64,000 bases of DNA from Desmonostoc geniculatum HA4340-LM1 (GTDB lineage Bacteria > Cyanobacteriota > Cyanobacteriia > Cyanobacteriales > Nostocaceae), in the NCBI GenBank assembly GCA_019359545.1, contig JAHHHB010000023.1:1-64000 (forward strand). The letters run 5' to 3'. The translations under genes were made by a program, and so were the position numbers. The notes below the pieces were generated by a model, which was given only the letters and a program-made list of their open reading frames with translations, searched no databases and was not told the DNA's origin. Shown in pieces: positions 34,156-42,181 of this stretch (within the stretch, counting starts at the first letter, position 1; every line of letters begins with the position of its first letter).

Positions 34156-35013
34156 TCACTCTATCTCGCTTGTTAAGTATTTTGGTGGCTGTCTTTTGCC
34201 TTCGCGTTCCTGCTTGATATACAGCACCATCTTGTTTGACACCCCAAGATACTTACCGATTTGGCGGCTACTCCAGGTGCGACGCGGGTCATGTGGTGGT
34301 AGTTCTTCTATCAAGTTGAGAAACAGGTTGACCGCTTCTCGCTTTTCCCGGCTGGTTAACCTGGGAGTTAACTGCACCAAGTTGGTCAAAGGTTCTGGTT
34401 GTGATTGGGGCTGCGGCTGTTGAACAGATGGAAGCGATAGTGTCCTCTGGTGCAAGGCTTTTGTTTTTTCAAAGGCGTTACGGAGTGTGCCGGTTTGCTG
34501 GTGTATGGCTGTGTGGATAGCACGGTTTAGGGCTTGGGATGCTTGAATATGTGATTCAATGACTTCGGACATTTCACCCATCAGTGAGAGCATTTCAGGG
34601 TTGTTGGATGATGCTAGAGGGTTTTGTCCTGTGGTCATCCACTCCCGCACCCATCGGGAAACTTGAATTGCAAACCAGGGGTTACACCATTGAGCTAGTT
34701 GAATCGCTAAGTCAGGTGTCAACCAAGTGCCGCCACCGTTCTCTGGCGAACCACGTTTAACAATGACCAAAGACGGATAAGCGGCTGAAACCCTTGTCTT
34801 ATCTGAATTCGGCTTTTTATCCGAATTGGGTTTAATACCTAAGTCATCGGCCAAAGCAACAACTAAATCCCATGTTTCATCGGTTTTGAGCCAGTCAGAA
34901 ACATCTTTTTTGTGTGCCACACACATTGCTGTGCCATTAATGAATCCGTCTTCTACACGCTGCTCGACAGCAACACCGTTAACTTCTCGACTAACTTTGT
35001 AAATATCTGTCAT
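34156..35013 (-). CDS. KilA-N antirepressor-like protein, C-terminal module A
   Basis: 285 residues in three parts. The KilA-N DNA-binding domain covers about 20-130: DGFINGTAMCVAHKKDVSDW, then GGGTWLTPDLAIQLAQWCNP and FAIQVSRWVREWM. A helical linker with Gln/Pro repeats follows. The last 65 residues, LTSREKREAVNLFL through RRTWSSRQIGKYLGVSNKM, form an HTH-like module also found at the end of the protein at 54526-55563. Such proteins counter or replace phage repressors. The leader RNA is structured and shared with the Rha-type gene at 42370. Confidence 0.85.
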   Translation of the reverse strand: MTDIYKVSREVNGVAVEQRVEDGFINGTAMCVAHKKDVSDWLKTDETWDLVVALADDLGIKPNSDKKPNSDKTRVSAAYPSLVIVKRGSPENGGGTWLTPDLAIQLAQWCNPWFAIQVSRWVREWMTTGQNPLASSNNPEMLSLMGEMSEVIESHIQASQALNRAIHTAIHQQTGTLRNAFEKTKALHQRTLSLPSVQQPQPQSQPEPLTNLVQLTPRLTSREKREAVNLFLNLIEELPPHDPRRTWSSRQIGKYLGVSNKMVLYIKQEREGKRQPPKYLTSEIE

Positions 35014-35145
35014 AATAATCGTGGAATTTGAAACATATAAGGGGCTGACAGCGCAACTCGTCAGCCCCTTATTATTTTCAATACCACAAATTACTGAGAT
35101 TTTATAAGAAATATTTAATACTGTATTTGGGTAATTTTCCCACTT
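35014..35145 (-). promoter_or_regulatory. Structured leader of the KilA-N gene
   Basis: Contains a perfect 13-bp stem, ATAAGGGGCTGAC (35037-35049) with 35060-35072, loop GAGTTGCGCT on the mRNA strand. Similar over about 130 bp to the leader of the Rha-type gene (43078-43210), including a CACGATTATTATG start-codon context and a TGGGAAAATTACCC box at the far end. The stems differ but keep pairing, and the loop core AGTT(A)GCGC is retained. Confidence 0.7.
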
Positions 35146-35188
35146 AGAATAAGCAGGGGAAAAGAGAGGTTGATTTGTGAAGGATTAA

Positions 35189-35488
35189 TCATATTCCGCT
35201 ACCACCATTGCGATCGCGGAGGATGCGGAGTATTTCTGCTACATCTGTTTTTAACTGATTCAGGTCATTGTCAATGCTATTAAACCGTTCATCTTGGCGG
35301 TCAAATCGTCTAGTAACTTGTGCAAAATTGCTATTGGTGGTTTCAGCAAAGTTGTCTAGCCTACTGTATATCTGGGCGATCGCTGCTTGGGAAGTCCCTA
35401 TGGTTCCTGTAAGTATTTCAAGGCTGTTTACCCGTTGAGTTAGTGCGGCTAGCCGAGTGTTAATGTCTTCAAGTTGTGCGTCTGTCAT
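35189..35488 (-). CDS. Small coiled-coil protein
   Basis: 99 residues, heptad-patterned throughout (LEDINTRLAALTQRVNSLEI; FDRQDERFNSIDNDLNQLK). No catalytic motif. Resembles the short coiled-coil proteins often found near cyanobacterial phage regulators; function unknown. Lies between KilA-N and XRE genes on the minus strand. Confidence 0.55.
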   Translation of the reverse strand: MTDAQLEDINTRLAALTQRVNSLEILTGTIGTSQAAIAQIYSRLDNFAETTNSNFAQVTRRFDRQDERFNSIDNDLNQLKTDVAEILRILRDRNGGSGI

Positions 35489-35558
35489 GCTGTTTTATCC
35501 GTGCGATCGCTGTTCTAAGGGTAATGAAGGGAGGGCGATAAGATCGATCATAGAAGGG

Positions 35559-35780
35559 TTAATCATCACCAACCTTTTCCTCTTCAAATAAATCTGTGGG
35601 TTGGCATTCAAACAGATTACAGAGTTTTGCAACTCTAGCAAACATTTTTACGCCCTCTCTGCTCTTTTCCCAGTTCCGAACAGTAGATACATCAACACCT
35701 AGCGTCTCCGCAATTTGACGCTGTGTTAACCCTTTTTCTTCCCTAAGTTTTGCAATCCTCGACACGTAGTTTTCTCCCAT
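35559..35780 (-). CDS. XRE-family repressor (Cro/CI type)
   Basis: 73 residues, a single HTH_3 domain: RIAKLREEKGLTQRQIAETL, then VDVSTVRNWEKSREG and a short acidic tail. Binds operator DNA as a dimer. Divergent from the gene at 35932 with two GTTAACTAGTT sites between them, one overlapping the -35 box and one in the -10/-35 spacer of the rightward promoter. This fits repression of the rightward gene. Confidence 0.9.
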   Translation of the reverse strand: MGENYVSRIAKLREEKGLTQRQIAETLGVDVSTVRNWEKSREGVKMFARVAKLCNLFECQPTDLFEEEKVGDD

Positions 35781-35818
35781 GCATTAATTCATAGCACTAA
35801 TATAGCATGATTTTCTTC

Positions 35819-35858
35819 ATGTTAACTAGTTGATGGTGTTAACTAGTTAACGCATAAT
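35819..35858 (+). promoter_or_regulatory. Rightward promoter with two operator repeats
   Basis: -35 TTGATG (35830-35835), 17-bp spacer, -10 CATAAT (35853-35858). GTTAACTAGTT occurs at 35821-35831 and again at 35838-35848, the second as palindrome TTAACTAGTTAA. The centres are 17 bp apart. Likely binding sites for the XRE protein at 35559-35780. Confidence 0.7.
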
Positions 35859-35931
35859 AGACATAGAGAAAGCGCTACCGACTGGACATCTGAAGCGCTT
35901 CTCTATTCCAAAAACTATGGAGATCATGATT

Positions 35932-36201
35932 ATGACATTCTTCACCATCAACGCTCAAGCTACCGCACAGACAGAACTTGCCCCCGACTTTGAAATTGAC
36001 TCTGTAGAAGATGAAGATTTTGGTACTCTCTACAGACTTTGGAAAAGTTATCACTTTCTCGGTTCTTTTTACCAAAACTTAGACGGCAAATGGACTGCCC
36101 AACCAAGCAATACTGATTGTAAGCAAGAGTGTGATACAGAATATCAAGCCCAGCTTGTAATTCTTGCCATGCTCGGCTTAGTCGTCCCGACAGCAGCATA
36201 A
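35932..36201 (+). CDS. Hypothetical small protein under XRE control
   Basis: 89 residues from the ATG at 35932 (MTFFTINAQATAQTELAPDF); earlier in-frame ATGs at 35917 and 35926 exist. GGAG lies 9 nt upstream of 35932. Acidic, two Cys, no recognised domain. The leader carries a possible stem-loop made of AAGCGCT at 35874 and AGCGCTT at about 35893. It ends in a good terminator at 36230. It is the first gene on the lytic side of this XRE switch. Confidence 0.55.
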   Translation: MTFFTINAQATAQTELAPDFEIDSVEDEDFGTLYRLWKSYHFLGSFYQNLDGKWTAQPSNTDCKQECDTEYQAQLVILAMLGLVVPTAA

Positions 36202-36229
36202 AAGCCAATCCTAAAGAATGTTGAAGCGA

Positions 36230-36256
36230 AGGGGTGTGAAAATCACCTCTTTTTTT
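36230..36256 (+). terminator. Rho-independent terminator
   Basis: AGGGGTG and CACCTCT pair (one G-T) around TGAAAAT and are followed by seven T. It ends the transcript of the gene at 35932-36201. Confidence 0.7.
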
Positions 36257-36290
36257 GCGATGCCTGCGGTGGGCTGCGCCTACGCAATTT

Positions 36291-36737
36291 TTAAAACCGC
36301 AATGTTTGGCTCATGAACCATGCACTTGTAGCTCTGTTTTGATTGTAGGAATCCAGCAGAGTTTGACAGGCAGAATCATAGTGGGAAACTTGTTGGTAAA
36401 AGGACAGCACAAAATCTGGGTCTATCTTGGGAAGCTGAGAAGCTAAAGCGTAGTTTTGAGTGAGCAATGTCAAAGGCTGTCCTCGGAGCAATATTGTCGG
36501 TGGCATGATGCAATTGGGGTTGTAAGGACTAAAGAGACCGTTAATACTGCCATAATTGCCATTGCGGTTTCTAATGCTGTAAATGGAACCATTGCTGCCA
36601 TATATTCCTGCTGGATTAGAGATAGAGCTTGGGTCAACAGCTGAAGTTGATAATACCCCTAAAAATGCCCCGTCCGGTGCAACTATTGTTGCTTGCCCAT
36701 CAATTGCCAACAAGAGTTCTTGGATGTTCATAGTCAA
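36291..36737 (-). CDS. YG-repeat domain protein with phage TLRF tail
   Basis: 148 residues, no signal peptide. Residues about 15-110 match the secreted protein at 43347-43727: DGAFLGVL against DGSYLGLV, SISNPAGIYGSNGSIYSI against the SICNRYGDYGS/SIFNKYGTYG region, SPYNPN, and KIDPDFV against RIDPDML. The last 22 residues match the end of the virion-cluster protein at 21615-22022 (YNQxRxT...TLRF). It thus joins a cyanobacterial secreted-protein domain to a phage tail peptide. Function unknown. Confidence 0.6.
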   Translation of the reverse strand: MTMNIQELLLAIDGQATIVAPDGAFLGVLSTSAVDPSSISNPAGIYGSNGSIYSIRNRNGNYGSINGLFSPYNPNCIMPPTILLRGQPLTLLTQNYALASQLPKIDPDFVLSFYQQVSHYDSACQTLLDSYNQNRATSAWFMSQTLRF

Positions 36738-36805
36738 TGGTCATTAGTTATTAGTCATTAGCTAACACCTGTTAGATCACGAAAACATCGACAGGGGTAC
36801 TAATG

Positions 36806-36832
36806 TGCTGTGAAATTTTCCCAAAGAATATG
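36806..36832 (+). promoter_or_regulatory. GTGCTGTGAAATTTTCCC operator-like motif
   Basis: Contains GAAATTTTCCC at 36812-36822, one of about 14 dispersed copies. Flanks match the copy at the repressor start at 44431-44456: both read GTGCTGTGAAAWTTTCCC followed by AAAGA. It lies 70 bp upstream of the YG gene. Confidence 0.5.
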
Positions 36833-36840
36833 AAGGATGC

Positions 36841-36904
36841 GATCGCGTTACTAAATTACCTGTGTAATGTATTTGATTTAAGTACAACATTCCATAGGTA
36901 ATTG
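36841..36904. repeat. 48-bp inverted-repeat element, copy A
   Basis: ATTACCTGTG (36855-36864) and CATAGGTAAT (36893-36902), preceded by GATCGCGTTACT. The arms are 10 bp with one mismatch. Copy B with the same spacing is at 43991-44038. Confidence 0.65.
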
Positions 36905-36923
36905 AGGAGTGCGATCGCGGACA

Positions 36924-37202
36924 CTATTCACCCGTCGCCAGCTTGACAAACATTTCCTCAAAACTTATCCCTTCTTGGGCTGCTTGAAATGCTATGAGTT
37001 CGCACCATTCAGGAGTAAGTCGGCGTATCGAAGCACTCAAGAGGCTAGCTGAATCAGCTGCCACACCTCGCTTTTTTACCGCAGCAGCCGCCTTGAGTAC
37101 CCAAAAATCCATGTCTGCCAGTTTAGCACTATGTATCCTTGTATCTTCTATTTGTGGCAACCTAGCGGCGATCGCTTCCCAATCTACGTTATTAATATCC
37201 AT
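36924..37202 (-). CDS. Hypothetical protein
   Basis: 92 residues, MDINNVDWEAIAARLPQIED at the start, then an Ala/Lys-rich helical part. No recognised domain. Leftward, isolated between the inverted-repeat element and the rightward leader. Confidence 0.5.
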   Translation of the reverse strand: MDINNVDWEAIAARLPQIEDTRIHSAKLADMDFWVLKAAAAVKKRGVAADSASLLSASIRRLTPEWCELIAFQAAQEGISFEEMFVKLATGE

Positions 37203-37291
37203 AAATTTTATTTTGGCGCGTTATTGCTCCATATATACACCAAAGTATAGAATTTATGCGATAATTCGCTCAAAAGGATAAGGAATGTGCC

Positions 37292-37310
37292 CCAGTGTCG
37301 TTAGCACTGG
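37292..37310 (+). promoter_or_regulatory. Leader hairpin
   Basis: CCAGTG pairs with CACTGG around TCGTTAG, 47 bp before the start codon at 37357. A further CCCTAC/GTAG pair lies nearer the AGGAGG-type SD. No T tract. Confidence 0.4.
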
Positions 37311-37356
37311 AAGCACAGCCCCACAGTAGATAGGCCCTACAGGAGGCAATCCAATC

Positions 37357-37575
37357 ATGACACCCCGCGAACTCAAAGAAAAGTGGAATTTGAGCTACAC
37401 CAAATTAGCCTTATTTCTGTGCCGCGATCAAAGAACGGTAGAGCGATATTGTAGCGTCTCAGAAAGCGGCTCAGAAATACCAGAAATGGTTATCGGCTAT
37501 TGTTGGTTTCTCAACCAATGGTTTTCAACAAATGGAGTGACACCTCCACCTTTTATTTTTGCCCCGACATTCTGA
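37357..37575 (+). CDS. Small HTH-like protein
   Basis: 72 residues. MTPRELKEKWNLSYTKLALF then CRDQRTVERYC fits a short helix-turn-helix of the type found in phage regulators. The AGGAGG at 37341 sits before a CAATCATG start. A terminator at 37602 follows it, so it forms its own transcript. Confidence 0.5.
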   Translation: MTPRELKEKWNLSYTKLALFLCRDQRTVERYCSVSESGSEIPEMVIGYCWFLNQWFSTNGVTPPPFIFAPTF

Positions 37576-37601
37576 CGGATTACAACTCGTACAACTAACC
37601 G

Positions 37602-37626
37602 AAGACCGCAAACAGCGGTCTTTTTT
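37602..37626 (+). terminator. Rho-independent terminator
   Basis: AAGACCGC (37602-37609) pairs exactly with GCGGTCTT (37615-37622), followed by TTTT. Its position inside the longer frame 37559-37849 argues that the next gene begins after it. Confidence 0.85.
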
Positions 37627-37672
37627 AATATCTATTGGTGAAAGTAGCAATGCAACAACCAAAAATAAATCA

Positions 37673-37849
37673 ATGCCAAATCCAGCTTACACACCTAACA
37701 CCGTTTTAAGCAGCAGCAACCTAATCATTGACGACGAAACCACTACATATTCAGAGACAAAAACTGATAGCAAAGGTGATAAAACCACTACTGTTTATGA
37801 AGCTCCGACGCAAGATTTTGCTAATTCGCTTAGGCAGGGCAAAAAGTAA
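37673..37849 (+). CDS. Small hypothetical protein
   Basis: 58 residues from ATG 37673 (MPNPAYTPNTVLSSSNLIID), Thr/Ser/Asp-rich and probably disordered. The longer in-frame ORF from 37559 is interrupted in practice by a terminator. No family recognised. Confidence 0.4.
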   Translation: MPNPAYTPNTVLSSSNLIIDDETTTYSETKTDSKGDKTTTVYEAPTQDFANSLRQGKK

Positions 37850-38068
37850 ATTTACGCTTTGCAGATAAACCCAATCACCTACCATTTCAATTGCAAACAT
37901 TGAGAGTTTAGGAAATTGCGTCTCAAATTCTTTCTAAAACAAACTCATTGTGACTTAGTGACACGGCATCATCGATACGCCCTTGCACAAAGTTGCAACG
38001 TAACAAAATCAACCTCTAAAACAACCTATTTGCCAGTAAAAATCAGCTTTTGACACAGAAAAATAGCA

Positions 38069-38452
38069 GTGGAGAACAGCAGCTTATTAATAGTCTTGGA
38101 GACTATTAAACAAGAAAACACTTTCAAAGATGGATTGCTGGACAATTTACTAACTCGTGGAGAGTGGGCGAAGGTATTAGGAATTCATCGCATGACAATT
38201 ATGAGGTGGGAATCGGAAATAATTCAATCTGTTTCCCCAATTAAAAACGCCTACTTTGGAGATTCCAGAAGCATGAGAAGCAATTGCCTGGATAACTATC
38301 AACGTTTTATCTTGGCTTGCTTATTTGTAGTCAAAGGCGGCTTAGAAAACCGTTCTAGACCGAACAAGGAAGGAATTAAGTTTCTCAAGATAAACTTCAC
38401 CCAACTAAAACGCGAACAATTCGAGGAATGGATTAAGTATGTTCACTCTTGA
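38069..38452 (+). CDS. Putative HTH regulator
   Basis: 127 residues from a GTG. LTRGEWAKVLGIHRMTIMRW near residues 28-47 is a helix-turn-helix of MerR/excisionase-like form. The rest is helical and basic. The 220-bp region before it (37850-38068) has no gene and no strong repeat. It overlaps the next gene by 14 bp and so heads the membrane/ATPase cassette, perhaps as its regulator. Confidence 0.5.
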   Translation: MENSSLLIVLETIKQENTFKDGLLDNLLTRGEWAKVLGIHRMTIMRWESEIIQSVSPIKNAYFGDSRSMRSNCLDNYQRFILACLFVVKGGLENRSRPNKEGIKFLKINFTQLKREQFEEWIKYVHS

Positions 38453-39071
38453 ACAGTTGCATGAATACTTTGCTGATAGGTATACCCCAGAACAAGTAAA
38501 TCGCGCTCTGCAAATACTTGCAGATAATGGGGCGGATATTGACATCAACTCAAATCAATTTTCGCTTGACATCACCGAGGAACTGGAGGAGATATTCAAA
38601 GCGGTTGGCGCGGCTCTCAACAACCAAAAGAAACTGGGGCAATCGGAGGATCTGACAGTAATCGAGGCTAATGCAATTGCCTCTAAATTCTCGCAACACT
38701 CCAACCCTCAACTAATGGCGGCAATGATTCGGGTGGTGACCGAAGAAGCGATCGCCCAAGGTGCAGCGTTGACTCAAATTAAATCCCACGTTTTGGGACA
38801 AGTTTTACAACAAGGGGATTTAGCAATCGCCCAATCAATCCTCAGTCGTGGACAACAGACATCTAATTATATCCAGGAGTTAGTAAACGATGGCTCACGC
38901 CTCAATAAGACAATCGCTGGGTATGGGGTAGAAGAGGTTGATATCGATGCATTTCTAGACGAAGTGCGCGGTAATTCAACCAAAGTAAAAAGCACCGTCG
39001 TCAAAGCGATCGCCCCTAGTCCCAACAAAAATTTTGATATTGATGCTTTTTTGTTGGAGGCAGGCGAGTAA
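38439..39071 (+). CDS. Hypothetical protein of the ATPase cassette
   Basis: 210 residues, soluble, helical. MFTLEQLHEYFADRYTPEQV at the start; the short motif DIDAFLxE occurs twice near the end (DIDAFLDEVRG and DIDAFLLEAGE), which may be a docking repeat. Stop and next start overlap (TAATG). Function unknown; co-translation with the next gene suggests a shared complex. Confidence 0.5.
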   Translation: MFTLEQLHEYFADRYTPEQVNRALQILADNGADIDINSNQFSLDITEELEEIFKAVGAALNNQKKLGQSEDLTVIEANAIASKFSQHSNPQLMAAMIRVVTEEAIAQGAALTQIKSHVLGQVLQQGDLAIAQSILSRGQQTSNYIQELVNDGSRLNKTIAGYGVEEVDIDAFLDEVRGNSTKVKSTVVKAIAPSPNKNFDIDAFLLEAGE

Positions 39072-39574
39072 TGCTTAGTTCAAGGCAATGGCGCAAACAC
39101 AAAACCAGTATCATTTTTGGCTCAATTGTATTTATCTCCCTCGCTTTCTCTAGCGGTGATATCTCCCGCAACATGCAATCAATCTCCAGCATCAAACAGC
39201 AAATTGCATCTCAATCCGAGAAACAGGCCAAGTTAGAACAGCAAGTGGCTTTTGAACAAGAACAAGCCAAGATTGCCAATACTAGATATCAAGAGGGTTG
39301 CATACCGATTGTTTTTGGAACTTACCCGAATATTCGTTACGTAACGATTGTTGAAGGTCAGGTTTTGACGGATAGGATTACAGGGCGCACGCTTCCAACA
39401 GGTACTAGAGTGTGTGATGCCAACGGGAATACGGGTGTAGTTGGAGAGAAAGGGGCGGTGGGAGAAATAGTCTTTACCGGCAACAGAGATATGGTTGCCA
39501 AACGACTCAAAAGATTCAGAGGCGGGATTTACAGCCAACCAATAGACACAACAGAGGCAATCCGTGATGATTAA
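39071..39574 (+). CDS. Membrane-anchored hypothetical protein
   Basis: 167 residues. One N-terminal membrane segment (SIIFGSIVFISLAFSSG) after a basic start, a coiled coil (KQQIASQSEKQAKLEQQVAF), then a beta-rich domain with two Cys (EGCIPIVFG, GTRVCDANGNTG). Orientation rule suggests the C-terminal domain lies outside the cytoplasm, where the Cys pair could form a disulfide. Second gene of the cassette. Confidence 0.55.
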   Translation: MLSSRQWRKHKTSIIFGSIVFISLAFSSGDISRNMQSISSIKQQIASQSEKQAKLEQQVAFEQEQAKIANTRYQEGCIPIVFGTYPNIRYVTIVEGQVLTDRITGRTLPTGTRVCDANGNTGVVGEKGAVGEIVFTGNRDMVAKRLKRFRGGIYSQPIDTTEAIRDD

Positions 39575-39581
39575 TTTCATA

Positions 39582-40259
39582 ATGCCAAAAAAGCAAGGCG
39601 ATAAAAGCAACAAACCCAACTCCTTGCTGAGAATCCTGTACTGGGGATTAGTAGCAGCTGCTATATGGTTTGCCTACCTTAATATCCAGCCCTATGAGAA
39701 AGTGGTGGCATTGCTTAGTGGCAAAGCTGTCAATGGTGCTTTTGGCTACTTAATTTCTGTAATCCCAATTGTCAACGGCATTGCCGCTATTATCGGCAAG
39801 GGAATTACTTGGATATTGGGGACAATTCTGTGGGGAATTATTCAAATCATTGAAGTATTACCTTTGATTCTCTACAGCAATGAAAAATTTGTGCAGACTG
39901 TTATTTCTTCAGCTGACAGTCGCAGTCAGTACCACCTGAAAGAGAATGACGATCCCACCTTAAAAATGTTGAAAAAGGCTTACAACAAGCTTCCTACTTC
40001 GGTGATTAGCAACCTTGAAATCCTCAAGGTGTTTACTTACACCATAGACTTTTTGATTTGCATTACCGTTTATTCGCCCGTGGCTAGTGGTAAGTTCTCA
40101 GACTTTTTCTTCATTCTTGCTACTGGTCAGTGGGGCAAACTGGACTACGGCAATCTTGCGTTAGCGTTTGTCACGTTATTTGCGATTGAAGTGATTATCA
40201 GCCTAATTATTTGGGTAGGGAAGTTAAGTTACGCGATTCAAGAGTCGTCAAAAAATTAA
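39582..40259 (+). CDS. Polytopic membrane protein of the cassette
   Basis: 225 residues from ATG 39582 (MPKKQGDKSN); a GTG at 39564 is also in frame. About five hydrophobic segments (LYWGLVAAAIWFAYL; ITWILGTILWGIIQII; a pair near 150-165; a C-terminal one with LFAIEVIISLIIWVG). A soluble loop of about 50 residues sits after the third. No family recognised. A membrane-channel partner for the ATPase encoded two genes later is plausible but inferred. Confidence 0.55.
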   Translation: MPKKQGDKSNKPNSLLRILYWGLVAAAIWFAYLNIQPYEKVVALLSGKAVNGAFGYLISVIPIVNGIAAIIGKGITWILGTILWGIIQIIEVLPLILYSNEKFVQTVISSADSRSQYHLKENDDPTLKMLKKAYNKLPTSVISNLEILKVFTYTIDFLICITVYSPVASGKFSDFFFILATGQWGKLDYGNLALAFVTLFAIEVIISLIIWVGKLSYAIQESSKN

Positions 40260-40268
40260 GGATTAAAG

Positions 40269-40484
40269 ATGAAAAATTACTACAACGACAATGCGCCTAT
40301 GATCAACGAGGAAGATGCGACTTCGGGTCTGGCAGTGAATTTTGAAGATGAAGTACGGATTCGTCCAAGCAATATTTCTGCGGAAAATTGCAAAAGCACC
40401 AATGATTATTCACAAGGACTTTGCTCAACAACGTACAAAGATGATCCTGGATGTTGTGGCAAAACCGAATCTAGGCAACAGTAA
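40269..40484 (+). CDS. Small Cys-containing hypothetical protein
   Basis: 71 residues, acidic and disordered, with four Cys (NCKS, LCST, GCCG). It lies 9 bp after the membrane gene and 2 bp before the ATPase gene, so it belongs to the same transcript. Confidence 0.5.
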   Translation: MKNYYNDNAPMINEEDATSGLAVNFEDEVRIRPSNISAENCKSTNDYSQGLCSTTYKDDPGCCGKTESRQQ

Positions 40485-40486
40485 AA

Positions 40487-41875
40487 ATGACGAGATTTGA
40501 TATACAAAAAAACCAGAGATCCCCCGAAGAATGGTCGGGAATTGCTTTCAAGCAAACCACAGAAAACAACATCCAATGGAAGATAGCACTGGGTATAATT
40601 GTCGCTGCTGTCGCTGCTAGTGCTACTTCCCCAATCACCGGAATAGCGATCGCCCTTTGGTCTATTTTCAGCGCCTGGCAGCAAGCGCGGGAAGTGCAGC
40701 GAAATCAAGCAGCAATTAGGGAGTATGGATGCGTGGCTCATGTGCTGGACGGTGATGATTTCCGCGCCTATTACCAGCAAGTGGGGAAGGACGCAATACA
40801 AACAGAATTAAATTTTGCAAATAAACAAGGCTATTCACTCTCGGACACGGCCTTAGATTATCTGGAAGAAAAGTCAAGGGTTGACGATGAACCCTCAACA
40901 GTCAACAGTCAACAGTCAACTCTCACGGAATCATCCGTTCATGAAACAAGTAACGTGTTTGACATAGTTAAGGCGATCGCATCTCCCGTACAAAACTGCA
41001 TTATTTTAGGTGTTGGTGGCAGCGGTAAAGGGATACTAGTTTCCAATGCATTACGCAGAATCAAAAAAGATTTTCCTAACCGCAAGATTTTTTATATTGA
41101 CCCTAAAAACGAAGAGGGTGAGTATGGGTATCTGGAAGGTGTAGTAGACGTGATACGTCGAAAAACGTGTAAAAACAAATCTCCAGAGGAGATATGCGAC
41201 TGGCTTGATGGGGTTTTAGACGAATACATCGAATGGGCTGACCAGCAAGAGGAATCTTTGCTCGTAGTCGATGAGGGGATGGTAATTGGGGACGCTTGCA
41301 AAAAAACTAAAAACACCCGCATTGGAACCCTCATTTTACACATCTCATCTTTGGGTGGCGCTGGCAAACAAAATGTATGGTTGATGACACAAACTCCCTA
41401 CGTTGGCGCGATGGGATTGAATTTAACATCATCTAGTCAAATGAAATGGGTAACACTTATCGGACAAAACGATGCTGGCGTGCTTAAGCAGTGGGCTAAA
41501 GCATCGACTATGGAAACCATCGGCTTAGACCGACTTGAAACTCTAATTAAAGAATCTCCCGTAAACCGTGCCGTTTATTGGGGTGGGCATTCAAAATGGT
41601 ACGCATTGCCAGAGCTGCCCAATTATTCGGCAATCGACCGCGACAATAATAAACCTGCCAACAACGCACTCCAGCAACAACAAGAAGCGAAAAAACGTAC
41701 AGCTACCCAAGTGTTGATTAGCAAACTAGAGCGCACCAAGTATTTAGATTTAGATGAATTCATTATCAAGGAATTGGGTGCGGGCGATCGTCTGACCGAA
41801 TTAAGACAAGCAATCGTTAAAACCATCAAAAACGCTAATCACGATGGATTAGCACACAAATTCAAAGTTGATTAA
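40487..41875 (+). CDS. Membrane-anchored P-loop ATPase (HerA/FtsK/T4CP-like)
   Basis: 462 residues. Two close hydrophobic segments at about 32-63 (GIIVAAVAASATSPITGIAI), then a cytoplasmic ATPase. Walker A is GVGGSGKG at 175-182, Walker B is LLVVDEG at 258-264, and a later MTQTPYVGAMG looks like a sensor segment. The layout resembles coupling ATPases and DNA pumps of the HerA-FtsK class, or filamentous-phage Zot-like ATPases in reverse order. A CAACAGT heptamer repeat at 40899-40921 is read through as part of the protein. Expected role: moving DNA or protein through the membrane. Confidence 0.7.
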   Translation: MTRFDIQKNQRSPEEWSGIAFKQTTENNIQWKIALGIIVAAVAASATSPITGIAIALWSIFSAWQQAREVQRNQAAIREYGCVAHVLDGDDFRAYYQQVGKDAIQTELNFANKQGYSLSDTALDYLEEKSRVDDEPSTVNSQQSTLTESSVHETSNVFDIVKAIASPVQNCIILGVGGSGKGILVSNALRRIKKDFPNRKIFYIDPKNEEGEYGYLEGVVDVIRRKTCKNKSPEEICDWLDGVLDEYIEWADQQEESLLVVDEGMVIGDACKKTKNTRIGTLILHISSLGGAGKQNVWLMTQTPYVGAMGLNLTSSSQMKWVTLIGQNDAGVLKQWAKASTMETIGLDRLETLIKESPVNRAVYWGGHSKWYALPELPNYSAIDRDNNKPANNALQQQQEAKKRTATQVLISKLERTKYLDLDEFIIKELGAGDRLTELRQAIVKTIKNANHDGLAHKFKVD

Positions 41876-41887
41876 GGAAGTAATCCA

Positions 41888-42088
41888 ATGGCATCGGGGA
41901 AATGGCACGACCTCTCTATTTTGTTTTCATCTCCAATAGTTGGGGGAATTTCTTATTACATAACTAAAGATTGGACGATAACTAGTATTTTTACAAGCTC
42001 ATATTGGATCGGAGGAATGTACTTATCGCCAGATTTAGATTTGCATTCAAATGCTTATGCACTTACAGCTAGAAATTTTCCCAGATAA
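41888..42088 (+). pseudogene. Truncated DUF2227-type metal-binding protein
   Basis: 66 residues: MASGKWHDLSILFSSPIVGG at the start and a LSPDLDLHSNAY segment. This is the N-terminal third of the membrane metal-dependent DUF2227 family, whose full forms continue with an RWG...PYR...HR...SHG part. Here the frame ends in NFPR*, where a GAAATTTTCCC motif (42072-42082) is located. Probably a fragment. Confidence 0.55.
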
Positions 42089-42181
42089 AAGCTTGGGGGA
42101 AATGTAAAGTTTTAGAAAAAAATGTCTAGTATCAGCTAAACCTGAGATCGCTGATCGCATCTCACACATGGATTCAACTAG

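Noticed and set aside
37559-37849. Long version of the small gene starting at 37559
   Set aside because: A strong terminator at 37602-37626 lies inside it; the ATG at 37673 is preferred.
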